64,000 nt of DNA from Butyrivibrio sp. NC3005 (lineage in GTDB: Bacteria > Bacillota > Clostridia > Lachnospirales > Lachnospiraceae), in NCBI RefSeq assembly GCF_000424545.1, contig NZ_AUKC01000004.1, forward strand, positions 1-64,000, read 5' to 3'. A program made the position numbers and the translations under genes. The notes beneath the pieces are model-generated. The model ran no database searches. It was not told the origin of the DNA and saw only the letters and a program-made list of their open reading frames with translations. Shown here piece by piece: positions 43,517 through 52,106 of the stretch (within the stretch, counting starts at the first letter, position 1; the number at the start of each line of letters is the position of its first letter).

Positions 43517-45529
43517 TTATGCTCTTGCATCAAATGATGTCTGCGAAATTATACTAATTCGCTCGCTTTTTCTAAGAATTTCATCAACAGGAGCATCTAA
43601 AGATGCATCCTGACCACTCTGTAACACTTCACATTTCATAGAATAGCCACGTTTTTCAAGTCTTTCTGACAAAATACTTATGTGCTTTTCAATCAAATCT
43701 ATACAAGATGCATCAGCCATGTAGAAATTCGTTGTTACTTTTTGTCCTTTCAATTTTACATAAATATCTGTAGGTCCTAAATTCGCCATATCCAGATGAA
43801 GTAATGCACTCACGCTTCCATCATAAGATGCCATATGTTTCTTGTTTGAATAAACATACAAATCGCCATGTGCCTCGTTTCCAGCCATTTTCAGCGGAAG
43901 CTGAATATAATTTGCCATCTGCTGCATTTGATTCATAAAATCAAGATTCTGAGACATATTCTGAGAGCTTTGAAAAGCACTGCTTTTATCACCTACCGTA
44001 TTTTCTAACAATGAAGTTAACTGCTTAGACTGCTCGTTTAACCTTCTATATAAATCTTCTACATTTTTCTTTTCAGATACATCCTGGGGCTGTAATAACC
44101 ACTGCGCAACTATAGTTTCCTTCAAAAGATCTGTGAAGCCTTTTGATGAAAAAAGCTGACTCCATCCTCTATCTATTTGTGCAGAAGTATGGGCACTTTG
44201 TTCATAAAGATTAAGTAGTTCTTTCATAAGTCTTACTGGTTCTGCCTGCATATCTCCAGTATAAAACCTGCTTATATCGCGAGAAGATATCCCAATATCC
44301 TTTAATCCTTTCACAATATCCTGCATATTAGGAGAAAGCGAATTATATGTAGCATTAGAATCAATGTTCGAATCCACTTTGACCACATTTTCAGTCCCTA
44401 TTCCAGAAATAACTCTGTTAACTGTTTCAACATTTTGCTGTTGTTCTATAGCATTTGCTTCAACAGTGTTTTGACCATCAGCATTTTGCTGTGCTAGTTT
44501 AGCTTCATTTATCTGTTCTCTGAGACCTTCTTCCGCATTCACACCAGAGTAGTTTTGAATTGTTTCTGGCATTACTCCCATATCATTTGCAGCTTCTGTT
44601 ATTGCATTTGAAAAAGAAGAAGACATATTATTTAAAGCTGCATTATCGGAATTATCCTGGCTACTTTCCATAAACTGCTGCAAACTATTATTTTCAGATT
44701 GACTTGTATGATGAACCTGTGGTGTTATGTCAAAATTCAAAAGGCCACTCTGATTACCACCTTCGCCTGCTGAGGATGAAACAACACTATTTAAAGGGGC
44801 TTGCCCTTTGGCTGTTATATCAGCTGTAAAGAGCTTCATCAAATCTCCATACAAATCTAATGCTTTAGTTTGCTGACCTTGAGCACTCATATCTGCAAAA
44901 GCTTGAGGAAGTTCCTCCATAATAGCTTTTGCACCTGCAACTAACTGATGCTCATAATTCATATAATTTTGGAATTGACTAATATTACCATCCGTAACAG
45001 GAATTTCCATATTTTTAAGCTGTACTAACATTCCGATGTTCTTACCCGGATTGTCATTTACAATCTGGCTCATTTGAGTTAGATTGTCTTTATCAATGCC
45101 AATTCCATTACGCATCATCTCTGTAACCATCTGCTTCATATCATCAGATGGATAAATATTTGCCTCATTAAGCGCTTTAACTGCTGTTTGATTAAGCGCT
45201 GCCGTATTTTCATATAATGGATTTAATGTTAATGTACCTGAGTCAGTACTTCGAACTTGAAAAGAAATATTTTGACCTTGCGATAATTGCATCCCATTAT
45301 CCAAACGAGCACTTATATTCCTACCGCTAATATCAATTTCAGCCGTTCTCTGACCATCCGGCTGCATCGAAATAGAAACTACTTTTCCACTAATAGTATC
45401 TCCTGCATGAAAAGAGCGCAGAGTGTCTTTATCTGCATTAGAAACACTCTGCTGCTCAACTTGACGATTATTTTGAATCTGTACTTGCCTTTGGTACGGA
45501 TCTTGTGAAATTCCAATCGAACCAGCCAT
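43517..45529 (-). CDS. FliK-like (hook-length control C-terminal domain) protein
   Basis: This is a long Gln/Asn-rich, low-complexity protein of 670 aa. An N-terminal OB-like region around HAGDTISGKVVSISMQPDG is followed by a disordered middle. The C-terminal ~110 residues (LPLKMAGNEAHGDLYVYSNK, then LHLDMANLGPTDIYVKL) resemble the FliK C-domain that contacts FlhB. Its neighbour is the FlhB-C homolog, so the two may interact. No other flagellar gene is nearby. The ATG at 45529 is preferred over the GTG at 45535. Confidence 0.75.
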   Translation of the reverse strand: MAGSIGISQDPYQRQVQIQNNRQVEQQSVSNADKDTLRSFHAGDTISGKVVSISMQPDGQRTAEIDISGRNISARLDNGMQLSQGQNISFQVRSTDSGTLTLNPLYENTAALNQTAVKALNEANIYPSDDMKQMVTEMMRNGIGIDKDNLTQMSQIVNDNPGKNIGMLVQLKNMEIPVTDGNISQFQNYMNYEHQLVAGAKAIMEELPQAFADMSAQGQQTKALDLYGDLMKLFTADITAKGQAPLNSVVSSSAGEGGNQSGLLNFDITPQVHHTSQSENNSLQQFMESSQDNSDNAALNNMSSSFSNAITEAANDMGVMPETIQNYSGVNAEEGLREQINEAKLAQQNADGQNTVEANAIEQQQNVETVNRVISGIGTENVVKVDSNIDSNATYNSLSPNMQDIVKGLKDIGISSRDISRFYTGDMQAEPVRLMKELLNLYEQSAHTSAQIDRGWSQLFSSKGFTDLLKETIVAQWLLQPQDVSEKKNVEDLYRRLNEQSKQLTSLLENTVGDKSSAFQSSQNMSQNLDFMNQMQQMANYIQLPLKMAGNEAHGDLYVYSNKKHMASYDGSVSALLHLDMANLGPTDIYVKLKGQKVTTNFYMADASCIDLIEKHISILSERLEKRGYSMKCEVLQSGQDASLDAPVDEILRKSERISIISQTSFDARA

Positions 45530-45559
45530 ATTCACACCTATTTTTTATAAAATGAACTG

Positions 45560-46324
45560 TCACTTTATAAAATTACCTATAAATGATCTACGATGGATTT
45601 CGCATGGGCCATATTTTTTTAATGCTGCAATGTGTTGTGCACTTCCATATCCTTTATTGCTAGCAAAGCCATACTCAGGATATTTTGCATCCATTTCGAC
45701 CATATACCTGTCTCTAACCACCTTGGCTACTATGCTCGCAGCTGCTATAGATGCACTAAGAGTATCACCTTTTATAACAGAAACCTGCTCGTAGCTCTCA
45801 AGCTGAGGAACATGCACTGCATCAAGAAGTAAAATATCTGGTTTCACAGTAAGCTTCGAAACTGCTTCTTCCATTGCTTCATAATCTGCCTCTAAAATAT
45901 TGATCTCATCAATTCTTTCAGGACTCCTAAAGCAAACAGAAACAGAAATCGCTTTATCCATTATAATGTCATATAGTTCCTCTCTCTTTTTTTCGGATAA
46001 TTGTTTCGAATCATTGAGATATAATATTTCTTCATCTCTTGGTAAAATGACTGCGCCAGCGCATACCGGTCCAGCTAAAGGACCACGCCCAACCTCATCT
46101 ATACCACACAAATATCCGCTCGGGCAAACCTTATTGTCATATTCTCGCATAATTTTTACGCGTTTTTTTTCTTTTTCAAGAGCAAGAAGCTTATTTTTAG
46201 CAGAATTAACTATCTGTTTAACTCCAGCCCTTTCGTCAGCTTCAAATTCTGCAATAAAAAGAGGAAGTTCATCTATTGTCTTATTTTTATATAAAGATTT
46301 AATATTAGCTATTGATTCACTCAT
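45560..46324 (-). CDS. rnhB: Ribonuclease HII
   Basis: It removes RNA and single ribonucleotides from DNA-RNA hybrids. The catalytic acidic set is GIDEVGRGPLAGPV (Asp-Glu), LNDSKQLSEKKREEL and LLLDAVHVP. KGDTLSASIAAASIVAKVVRD and EYGFASNKGYGSAQH are family motifs. An N-terminal ~70-residue extension is typical of Firmicutes. It is downstream of lepB and rbgA in a conserved order. Confidence 0.95.
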   Translation of the reverse strand: MSESIANIKSLYKNKTIDELPLFIAEFEADERAGVKQIVNSAKNKLLALEKEKKRVKIMREYDNKVCPSGYLCGIDEVGRGPLAGPVCAGAVILPRDEEILYLNDSKQLSEKKREELYDIIMDKAISVSVCFRSPERIDEINILEADYEAMEEAVSKLTVKPDILLLDAVHVPQLESYEQVSVIKGDTLSASIAAASIVAKVVRDRYMVEMDAKYPEYGFASNKGYGSAQHIAALKKYGPCEIHRRSFIGNFIK

Positions 46325-46341
46325 TAATTGGTCATTCCTTA

Positions 46342-46938
46342 TTATTTAAGCTTTCCAAAAGTATCAAAAGGGTAGATTCTGAAAACAGCTTTTCCTACAA
46401 GTTCATCTCTTTTTATCTTACCGACGTCAGTAAATCTTGAATCTAATGAATCATTACGATTATCACCTAAGACAAAATACTCATCTTCACCTAATACAAT
46501 AGGATTTATAGCATTTCCTGGATTCTGAATTGTTTCTTTTCCAAAATGTTCATCAAGAACTTCACCATTTATGTAAATATTACCGTTAAAGTCAATCTGA
46601 ACAGTTTCACCAGGCATACCTATAATTCTTTTTATAAAAAAAGTTTTCTCATTTGTTGCCTTATTGATATGCGGAAAAACAACAATATCAAAACGATTCG
46701 GAGTACCCAGTTCATAAGAAATCTTCGAAACAATAAGAGAATCTCTATCATGCAGGGTATTAAGCATTGATCTACCACTTACTTCTGTTTTCTGAGCAAC
46801 AAAAGTTATAAATAAAAAAGTAAGAAGAATAACACCTGCCACATATAAAAGCCATGAGAAAAACTCTTTCACAGGATTCTCTCTGTTTGTATCTTCTTTT
46901 GTGTTCTCTAACATTTCTTTTTCCTGTAGTTCATTCAT
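46342..46938 (-). CDS. lepB: Signal peptidase I
   Basis: This membrane Ser-Lys protease removes signal peptides. There is one N-terminal helix (~28-50). The catalytic Ser is in SGRSMLNTL, the Lys in FFIKRIIGMPGE, and box E is YFVLGDNRNDSLDSR. GGGAG lies 8 nt before the ATG. A second, different signal peptidase gene lies at 47878-48510, so the cell has at least two. Confidence 0.94.
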   Translation of the reverse strand: MNELQEKEMLENTKEDTNRENPVKEFFSWLLYVAGVILLTFLFITFVAQKTEVSGRSMLNTLHDRDSLIVSKISYELGTPNRFDIVVFPHINKATNEKTFFIKRIIGMPGETVQIDFNGNIYINGEVLDEHFGKETIQNPGNAINPIVLGEDEYFVLGDNRNDSLDSRFTDVGKIKRDELVGKAVFRIYPFDTFGKLK

Positions 46939-46978
46939 TCCGTCATCTCCCTTTTGAATGTTTTATATTACATTAAAT

Positions 46979-47857
46979 TTACACTGGTCTTTCCAATGTA
47001 ATACGTCCAAGTCTTCCAGATCGGAAATCATCCAAAAGTAAATCAGCAGCTCTTGTATAATCAACTCTATTTCCAGATAAAACAAGATTTCTATTCTTAG
47101 CTATACATGTAAGAATACCTGCATAACTACTTAAAAGCTGTTCACTCTCTACTTCTTCCTCGACCTGAGTATCACTAATATTATACTTCTTAAAGACTAT
47201 ATCTGCATAGCTTTTTTCAAGTGTACGAAGAAGATCAATTGCAAGCTCACCACTATCAATCTTTTCATCATTCATAGAACCAATCATAGCAAGATGAGCA
47301 CCAACTTCTTCATCTTCAAATTTCGGCCACAAAATCCCCGGTGTATCTAATAACTGCAATGAAGATCCTAGCATTATCCACTGCTTTCCTTTGGTAACCC
47401 CAGGTTTATTACCGGTTTTAGCAGATGATTTTCCTGTAAGATGATTTATAAATGTAGATTTTCCAACATTAGGAATACCTGCAACCATAGCTCTAATCGG
47501 ACGATTTTTTATTCCCCTTTGTCTATCTCTTTCAATCTTATCTGCACAAGCAAGAGTCATGCATTTTTTTACATCTTTCATGTTTTTTCCTGTACGTGAA
47601 TCCATCTCCATAACAAGATAGCCTTGAGATTTATAAAAATCCGTCCATGCCTTATTCTGAACCGGATCAGATAAATCAGCCTTATTTAAAATTAAAAGTC
47701 TGGCTTTCCCCTTACCAAGTTCATCAATATCAGGATTTCTACTTGCAACTGGAATTCTTGCATCTATAACTTCAATAATCATATCAACAAGATTGATGTT
47801 CTCCTTCATCATTCGAACAGCTTTTGTCATATGACCAGGATACCATTGATAATTCAT
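46979..47857 (-). CDS. rbgA: Ribosome biogenesis GTPase RbgA (YlqF)
   Basis: A circularly permuted GTPase needed for late 50S assembly. YQWYPGHMTKA opens it. G4 is NKAD (~60), G1 GIPNVGKST (~130) and G3 DTPG. The C-terminal ~110 residues are the ANTAR-like RNA-binding domain. The ATG at 47857 has GGAG 6 nt upstream. It lies between the two signal peptidase genes. Confidence 0.95.
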   Translation of the reverse strand: MNYQWYPGHMTKAVRMMKENINLVDMIIEVIDARIPVASRNPDIDELGKGKARLLILNKADLSDPVQNKAWTDFYKSQGYLVMEMDSRTGKNMKDVKKCMTLACADKIERDRQRGIKNRPIRAMVAGIPNVGKSTFINHLTGKSSAKTGNKPGVTKGKQWIMLGSSLQLLDTPGILWPKFEDEEVGAHLAMIGSMNDEKIDSGELAIDLLRTLEKSYADIVFKKYNISDTQVEEEVESEQLLSSYAGILTCIAKNRNLVLSGNRVDYTRAADLLLDDFRSGRLGRITLERPV

Positions 47858-47877
47858 AATTCTCTCCATTCAATAAA

Positions 47878-48510
47878 TCATTTTGTAGTTGTCAGGTAAT
47901 TATTATGTATAAAACCTTTATTCTCAAAATTTCCACCATACACATACCATGCATTACCTATAATCATGCTTGCTTTGACAACTCCAACATTAGCACTTCT
48001 ACTATCTTCTGAACTATTTCGACTATCTCCCAAGACAAAATATTCATCTTCCTTAAGTTTTATTGGTGATGATGCAATTCCAGCATCTTCCATTTTGTCA
48101 AATTCCTTTGCATCTTTTGTCTGTTCTACACCATTTACAAAAAGAATTCCGCCTTTTATCTGCACAGTTTCACCTGGGATAGCCACAACTCTTTTTATGT
48201 AATAATGAAGATTTGTATTGCCATTAGGCAGAAATGCAACCAAATCTCCCCTTGAAGTTCCTTTCAAATAACCATTTACGCGATTAATTAAAACTGTCTG
48301 ACCATTATTTAAAGTTGGTTCCATAGAATTACCAACCACATTTACCGTTTTACCAAATGCAAAAGAAAACATGGCTGCAATTACAACAGCTATAATAGTA
48401 TAAAAAATCCAAGAAAAAGCTTCTCTAACCATTTCTGGAGTAATTTTCTTCTTATCATCATCTATAAGATGATATTCCATCTTTCTATGCCTTCTATACT
48501 TACGTCTCAT
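47878..48510 (-). CDS. lepB: Signal peptidase I, second paralog
   Basis: It has one helix (~30-55), SxxM as VGNSMEPTL with the catalytic Ser, YYIKRVVAIPGE with the Lys, and YFVLGDSRNSSEDSR. It has an N-terminal basic tail and is about equally distant from the canonical and the downstream paralog. AAAGGAG lies 8 nt before the start. It is the first gene of the lepB-rbgA-lepB-rnhB run. Repeat A copy 3 lies 44 nt upstream. Confidence 0.94.
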   Translation of the reverse strand: MRRKYRRHRKMEYHLIDDDKKKITPEMVREAFSWIFYTIIAVVIAAMFSFAFGKTVNVVGNSMEPTLNNGQTVLINRVNGYLKGTSRGDLVAFLPNGNTNLHYYIKRVVAIPGETVQIKGGILFVNGVEQTKDAKEFDKMEDAGIASSPIKLKEDEYFVLGDSRNSSEDSRSANVGVVKASMIIGNAWYVYGGNFENKGFIHNNYLTTTK

Positions 48511-48554
48511 AATTAACTCTCCTTTAATAGCGTGTTATTTTTTATTATTGACTA

Positions 48555-48654
48555 GAGTTTCGTGAGAACAAACGTCAAATTGTAAACTGATCCAAGGCGA
48601 AGCCTTTTTAACTGTCCGGTTTGCGTAGTTTTTCGGAACACAGCGACAAAAACT
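48555..48654 (+). repeat. Dispersed repeat A, copy 3
   Basis: It starts GAGTTTCGTGAGAAC and ends GACAAAAACTT. The main stem is GTAAACTG/CGGTTTGC, in which two base changes against copy 1 both give G-U pairs. The inner AAGGC-GAA-GCCTT hairpin is unchanged. It lies between rplS and the second lepB and is not followed by repeat B. Confidence 0.88.
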
Positions 48655-48722
48655 TCACTATAAAAAATAATGGCAATTACAAAAGAACACAATATTTAAG
48701 TGTTCTATAGTAATTGCCATTT
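48655..48722 (-). terminator. Terminator of rplS
   Basis: AATGGCAATTAC/GTAATTGCCATT with an inner GAACAC/GTGTTC, followed by ATTTTTTAT on the minus strand. It begins about 40 nt after the rplS stop and ends where repeat A begins. Confidence 0.9.
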
Positions 48723-48763
48723 TCACTGAAAAAATAATGACAAATTTAAAAATGCGAGATAAA

Positions 48764-49108
48764 TTATCTTGCTTCCTTAACCTTTGCCTTCTTACCTGTC
48801 AAACCAACAAGGTAGTTGAGCTTAGCACGTCTTACTCTACCTTTACGTACTACTTCAACCTTCTCAACGAGTGGAGAGTGCATAGGCCATGTCTTCTCAA
48901 CTCCAACACCGTAAGCAATCTTACGAACTGTGAATGTAGCGCGGTTAGAACCACCCTGAATCTTCTTAACAGTTCCTTCGAAAACCTGTACACGTGTGTG
49001 GTCGCCTTCTACGATCTTACCATATACACGAACTGTATCACCTGTCTGGAACTGAGGTGCATTAGCATTAAGCTGCTCTTTCTCGATGTCTGCAATAATT
49101 GTGCTCAT
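48764..49108 (-). CDS. rplS: Ribosomal protein L19
   Basis: L19 lies at the 30S-50S interface. The protein is 114 aa, with [26 protein letters not shown] KOW segment, [18 protein letters not shown] and a basic end with [11 protein letters not shown]. The ATG at 49108 follows AAGGAG by 8 nt. The longer frame upstream is the leader. It has its own promoter and terminator, unlike the usual trmD-rplS read-through unit, because udp is inserted between. Confidence 0.97.
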   Translation of the reverse strand: MSTIIADIEKEQLNANAPQFQTGDTVRVYGKIVEGDHTRVQVFEGTVKKIQGGSNRATFTVRKIAYGVGVEKTWPMHSPLVEKVEVVRKGRVRRAKLNYLVGLTGKKAKVKEAR

Positions 49109-49210
49109 TTTAATTCTCCTTATAATTGGACGTTCTATAATGCCATGTATTCGCTCTAATAACACTAGAGACTAGCAACAGAGGACCGTCTGATTTTTGA
49201 CAACATTGTA

Positions 49211-49239
49211 ATAATATCATATTGTCTTATAATCGTCAA
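49211..49239 (-). promoter_or_regulatory. Promoter and leader of rplS
   Basis: TTGACG (49234-49239) and TATTAT (49211-49216) are 17 nt apart on the minus strand. The -35 box overlaps the last codons of udp. The ~95-nt leader to 49108 could hold an autoregulatory L19 element, but I cannot draw a confident fold. Confidence 0.7.
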
Positions 49240-50009
49240 TGTGTTTCTCTAATCATTATCTTAATAGCTTCAACAGCTGTTTCAATTGCTTTTCCAGTAT
49301 CATGAACCTGTGGATTTGGAAGACCAAGTTTTGCTCTTTCCTGATTAGCAACTGTTAAAAGAACTGTTCCGCAATGAACTTTTAGTGTGCTTGCAACAGT
49401 AAACAACGCAGCTGATTCCATTTCGGAACCAAGCACACCACATCTCATCCATGCTTTCCACTTATTTTCCAATTCATAAAAAACTGGTTTCTTATCAGGC
49501 TCATGCTGTCCATAAAAAGAATCTTTACACTCTACTACACCTACATGATACGGAAATTCTTTAGCTTCTGCCGCATCTACTAATGCTTTAGTTATCTTAA
49601 AGTCAGCAACTGCCGGAAATTCAATAGGCGCATATTCTTTGCTGGTTCCTTCCATTCTAACAGCACCACTGGCAATAATAATATCTCCACCTAAGACATT
49701 TGTCTGCATACCACCACAAGTTCCAACTCTTATGAAATTCTTTGCTCCGCAATGAACAAGTTCTTCCATAGCAATCGCTGCAGATGGACCTCCAATACCA
49801 GTTGAAGTCACACTAACTTTTGTTCCCTCAAGCATTCCAGTATATGTTGTAAACTCCCTATTGCTAGCAACCATTTTTGCATCTGTAAAATATGAAGCAA
49901 TCTTCTCACACCTACCAGGATCTCCAGGTAAAATTACATACTCACCGACCATGTCTGCGTTTGTATGAATGTGATATTCGATGCCAGCTCCTTCTGTGTA
50001 ATCAACCAT
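49236..50009 (-). CDS. udp: Uridine phosphorylase
   Basis: It splits uridine with phosphate to uracil and ribose-1-phosphate. NP-I family motifs are [39 protein letters not shown] and [13 protein letters not shown]. The 257 aa are normal for the hexameric class. GGAG lies 8 nt before the ATG. It sits between rimM and rplS, an insertion into a ribosomal gene cluster. Confidence 0.92.
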   Translation of the reverse strand: MVDYTEGAGIEYHIHTNADMVGEYVILPGDPGRCEKIASYFTDAKMVASNREFTTYTGMLEGTKVSVTSTGIGGPSAAIAMEELVHCGAKNFIRVGTCGGMQTNVLGGDIIIASGAVRMEGTSKEYAPIEFPAVADFKITKALVDAAEAKEFPYHVGVVECKDSFYGQHEPDKKPVFYELENKWKAWMRCGVLGSEMESAALFTVASTLKVHCGTVLLTVANQERAKLGLPNPQVHDTGKAIETAVEAIKIMIRETH

Positions 50010-50043
50010 TTTTTCTCTCCAATCCTAATTTATAATGCGTTTT

Positions 50044-50565
50044 TCAGTCCATAAGACCTTTCATAACATGAATCTTCATGTAATTTTCTTCAATATTAGT
50101 TTCCAAAATGCATTGCTTTATAGCAGGAATCATTACATTATTTCCTTCATCAGCCCTTTCCATTTCATAAACATCATTGGCAGCCATTTGCAATACATTT
50201 ACAAGTTTACCAAGCTTATTTCCATCTTCATCAATTATATCCATACCAAGAAGATCCTGTATAAAGTATCTGCCAGGCTCAAGTTTTACAGCATCCGCTC
50301 TTGGAATAGTGAGTTTATTACCTCTAAATCTCTCCACTTGATTTATATCGTCAAATTCTTTAAATTTAACAATAACAAACTTCTTAGAAAACTTTACTTT
50401 TTCAATATGAAGCTGTGTCGATTCACCACGTTCACTCTCCATTGTTACTTCTTTAAGTTTCTTAAAGCGCTGTGGATCATCAGTTGTAGGAAAAACATTA
50501 AGTTCTCCACCAATACCATGTGTAGAAGCTATTACTCCTACCTGAAATCTCTCAGTTATTGCCAT
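50044..50565 (-). CDS. rimM: 16S rRNA processing protein RimM
   Basis: RimM binds S19 and assists maturation of the 30S head. The N-terminal domain has FQVGVIASTHGIGGELNVFPTTDDPQRF, and the PRC-barrel has LGMDIIDEDGNKLGKL with VMIPAIKQCI. The ATG at 50565 (GGAG 6 nt upstream) lies inside the end of trmD, an overlap of 14 nt that indicates coupling. Confidence 0.95.
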   Translation of the reverse strand: MAITERFQVGVIASTHGIGGELNVFPTTDDPQRFKKLKEVTMESERGESTQLHIEKVKFSKKFVIVKFKEFDDINQVERFRGNKLTIPRADAVKLEPGRYFIQDLLGMDIIDEDGNKLGKLVNVLQMAANDVYEMERADEGNNVMIPAIKQCILETNIEENYMKIHVMKGLMD

Positions 50566-51340
50566 TTTTATCTCCATTCTCATCTGCATGATGTTTTCTT
50601 CTACGCTTTTTAGGCGGCTTTACTGGATGTAATTTTATCCATTCCTCATACATATCAGGGCGACGTTCCTTCGTCCTTTCGATGGCTTTTTCAAGTCTCC
50701 ATTCATCAACTTTCTTGTGATTTCCCGAAAGTAGTATCGGCGGAACTTTTCGTCCCATCCACTCTTCAGGTCTTGAATACTGAGGATATTCAAGAAGTCC
50801 ATCATTAAATGACTCTGTCTCTGATGAGACATCATTATTCAAAACTCCTTTAACAAGTCTTGAGATACAATCTATCATAACCATAGCAGGAAGTTCACCA
50901 CCAGTTAAAACATAATCCCCTATGGAAACATAATCAGTTACTATTTCTTCTAATACTCTTTCATCGACACCTTCATAATGTCCGCAAAGGAACACAAGGT
51001 CCTCTTCCTTTGCAAAATCTCTTGCCATCTGCTGATTGAAAACACGCCCTTGAGGTGTCACATATACTACTCTTGGTTTTTTCTTGTCAGAATGAGATTC
51101 CTCTATCTTTTTTTCAATTGCTTTATAACAATCATAAATAGGCTGTGCCTGCATAAGCATTCCAGCACCGCCACCATATGTATAATCATCTACTTTTTTA
51201 TGTCGTAAATCGTTAGAATAATCTCTAATGTTTACAGCATCAAGTTGTATTAAGCCTTTATCAATAGCTCTGCCCATTATGCTATTATTAAGACCCTGAT
51301 CTATCATTTCAGGAAATAAAGTCATTACATAAAAATTCAT
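50552..51340 (-). CDS. trmD: tRNA (guanine37-N1) methyltransferase TrmD
   Basis: It methylates G37 of tRNAs and prevents frameshifts. The protein has the SPOUT knot: LFPEMI start, GGGAGMLMQ, YVTPQGRVF, LCGHYEGVDERV and DYVLTGGELPAMVMID. A basic C-terminal tail (PPKKRRRKHH) is an extra. ATG at 51340 is the family start. A GTG at 51352, closer to AGAGG, is an alternative that adds four residues. Confidence 0.95.
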   Translation of the reverse strand: MNFYVMTLFPEMIDQGLNNSIMGRAIDKGLIQLDAVNIRDYSNDLRHKKVDDYTYGGGAGMLMQAQPIYDCYKAIEKKIEESHSDKKKPRVVYVTPQGRVFNQQMARDFAKEEDLVFLCGHYEGVDERVLEEIVTDYVSIGDYVLTGGELPAMVMIDCISRLVKGVLNNDVSSETESFNDGLLEYPQYSRPEEWMGRKVPPILLSGNHKKVDEWRLEKAIERTKERRPDMYEEWIKLHPVKPPKKRRRKHHADENGDKNGNN

Positions 51341-51370
51341 ATATTTTGTCACTATCCTCTAAAAACTTAA

Positions 51371-51396
51371 ATATCCCGCAGGTTTACCCTGCGGGA
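51371..51396 (-). terminator. Perfect hairpin between khpA and trmD
   Basis: TATCCCGCAGG-TTTA-CCTGCGGGATA is a perfect 11-bp stem. On the minus strand TTTAAGTTTTTAG follows, a broken T-run. It may be a partial terminator or attenuator that sets the ratio of upstream to downstream genes. Confidence 0.6.
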
Positions 51397-51465
51397 TACA
51401 AGTTACTACTCATATGAATAATAACGTCTATGCATCAGCTCCCGGAAGCTGCGCGGATTGTACTT

Positions 51466-51693
51466 TTAAACAATCTCCACATCAACATGCTTATCTTCTC
51501 GTGTGGAAGCAGCTTTAACAACCGAACGAATCGCTTTAGCAATTCGTCCCTGTTTTCCAATTACTTTTCCCATATCGGAAGCAGCCACATGTAATTCAAT
51601 CGTCACATTTCGGCCATCGTTTTCCTCAGTTACAACAACCTCTTCCGGATTATCGACTAAAGCCTTTGCGATTACTTCAACCAATTCTTTCAT
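51466..51693 (-). CDS. khpA: KH-domain RNA-binding protein KhpA
   Basis: The 75-aa single KH domain has the GxxG loop in GKVIGKQGRIAKAIR. KhpA pairs with KhpB and binds small RNAs in Firmicutes. GGAGG lies 11 nt before the ATG at 51693; a GTG at 51705 abuts that site. It lies between rpsP and trmD, the usual order. Confidence 0.95.
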   Translation of the reverse strand: MKELVEVIAKALVDNPEEVVVTEENDGRNVTIELHVAASDMGKVIGKQGRIAKAIRSVVKAASTREDKHVDVEIV

Positions 51694-51766
51694 ACTGATG
51701 TCCACCTCCGGCTAATTACCACAATCTCATGCACTAAATGTCATCTTGTGGCTATATGCTGACAAA

Positions 51767-52015
51767 TTAGTTCTTATGAACACCAGCCTGTCTGAAGATC
51801 TTAGCAACAGTATCTGTAGGCTGAGCACCATTTGCAAGCCACTTCTGTGCCTTTTCAGCATCTACACGTGTTGTAGAAGGGTTAGTGTTTGGATCATATG
51901 TTCCGATTTCATCGATGAATCTTCCAGCGATAGGGAACTTAGAATCACTTACTACGATTCTGTAGAAAGGAGTCTTCTTCTTACCAATTCTCTTTAATCT
52001 AATCTTTACTGCCAT
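51767..52015 (-). CDS. rpsP: Ribosomal protein S16
   Basis: The 82-aa protein has the S16 start [39 protein letters not shown] and a C-terminal [17 protein letters not shown]. It is a 30S assembly protein. GGAGG stands 10 nt before the ATG. It follows ffh by 91 nt. Confidence 0.97.
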   Translation of the reverse strand: MAVKIRLKRIGKKKTPFYRIVVSDSKFPIAGRFIDEIGTYDPNTNPSTTRVDAEKAQKWLANGAQPTDTVAKIFRQAGVHKN

Positions 52016-52106
52016 TTTAAAATATCCTCCATAGATAAACTAAAAAATATAAAATTTTATGAAAATCAGTCATATTTGGCTGTTTCAAACATTAACAACT
52101 TTATAA

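Noticed and set aside
50035-50613. A 192-residue plus-strand frame
   Set aside because: Antisense to rimM; Phe/Ile/Lys-rich sequence with no family pattern.
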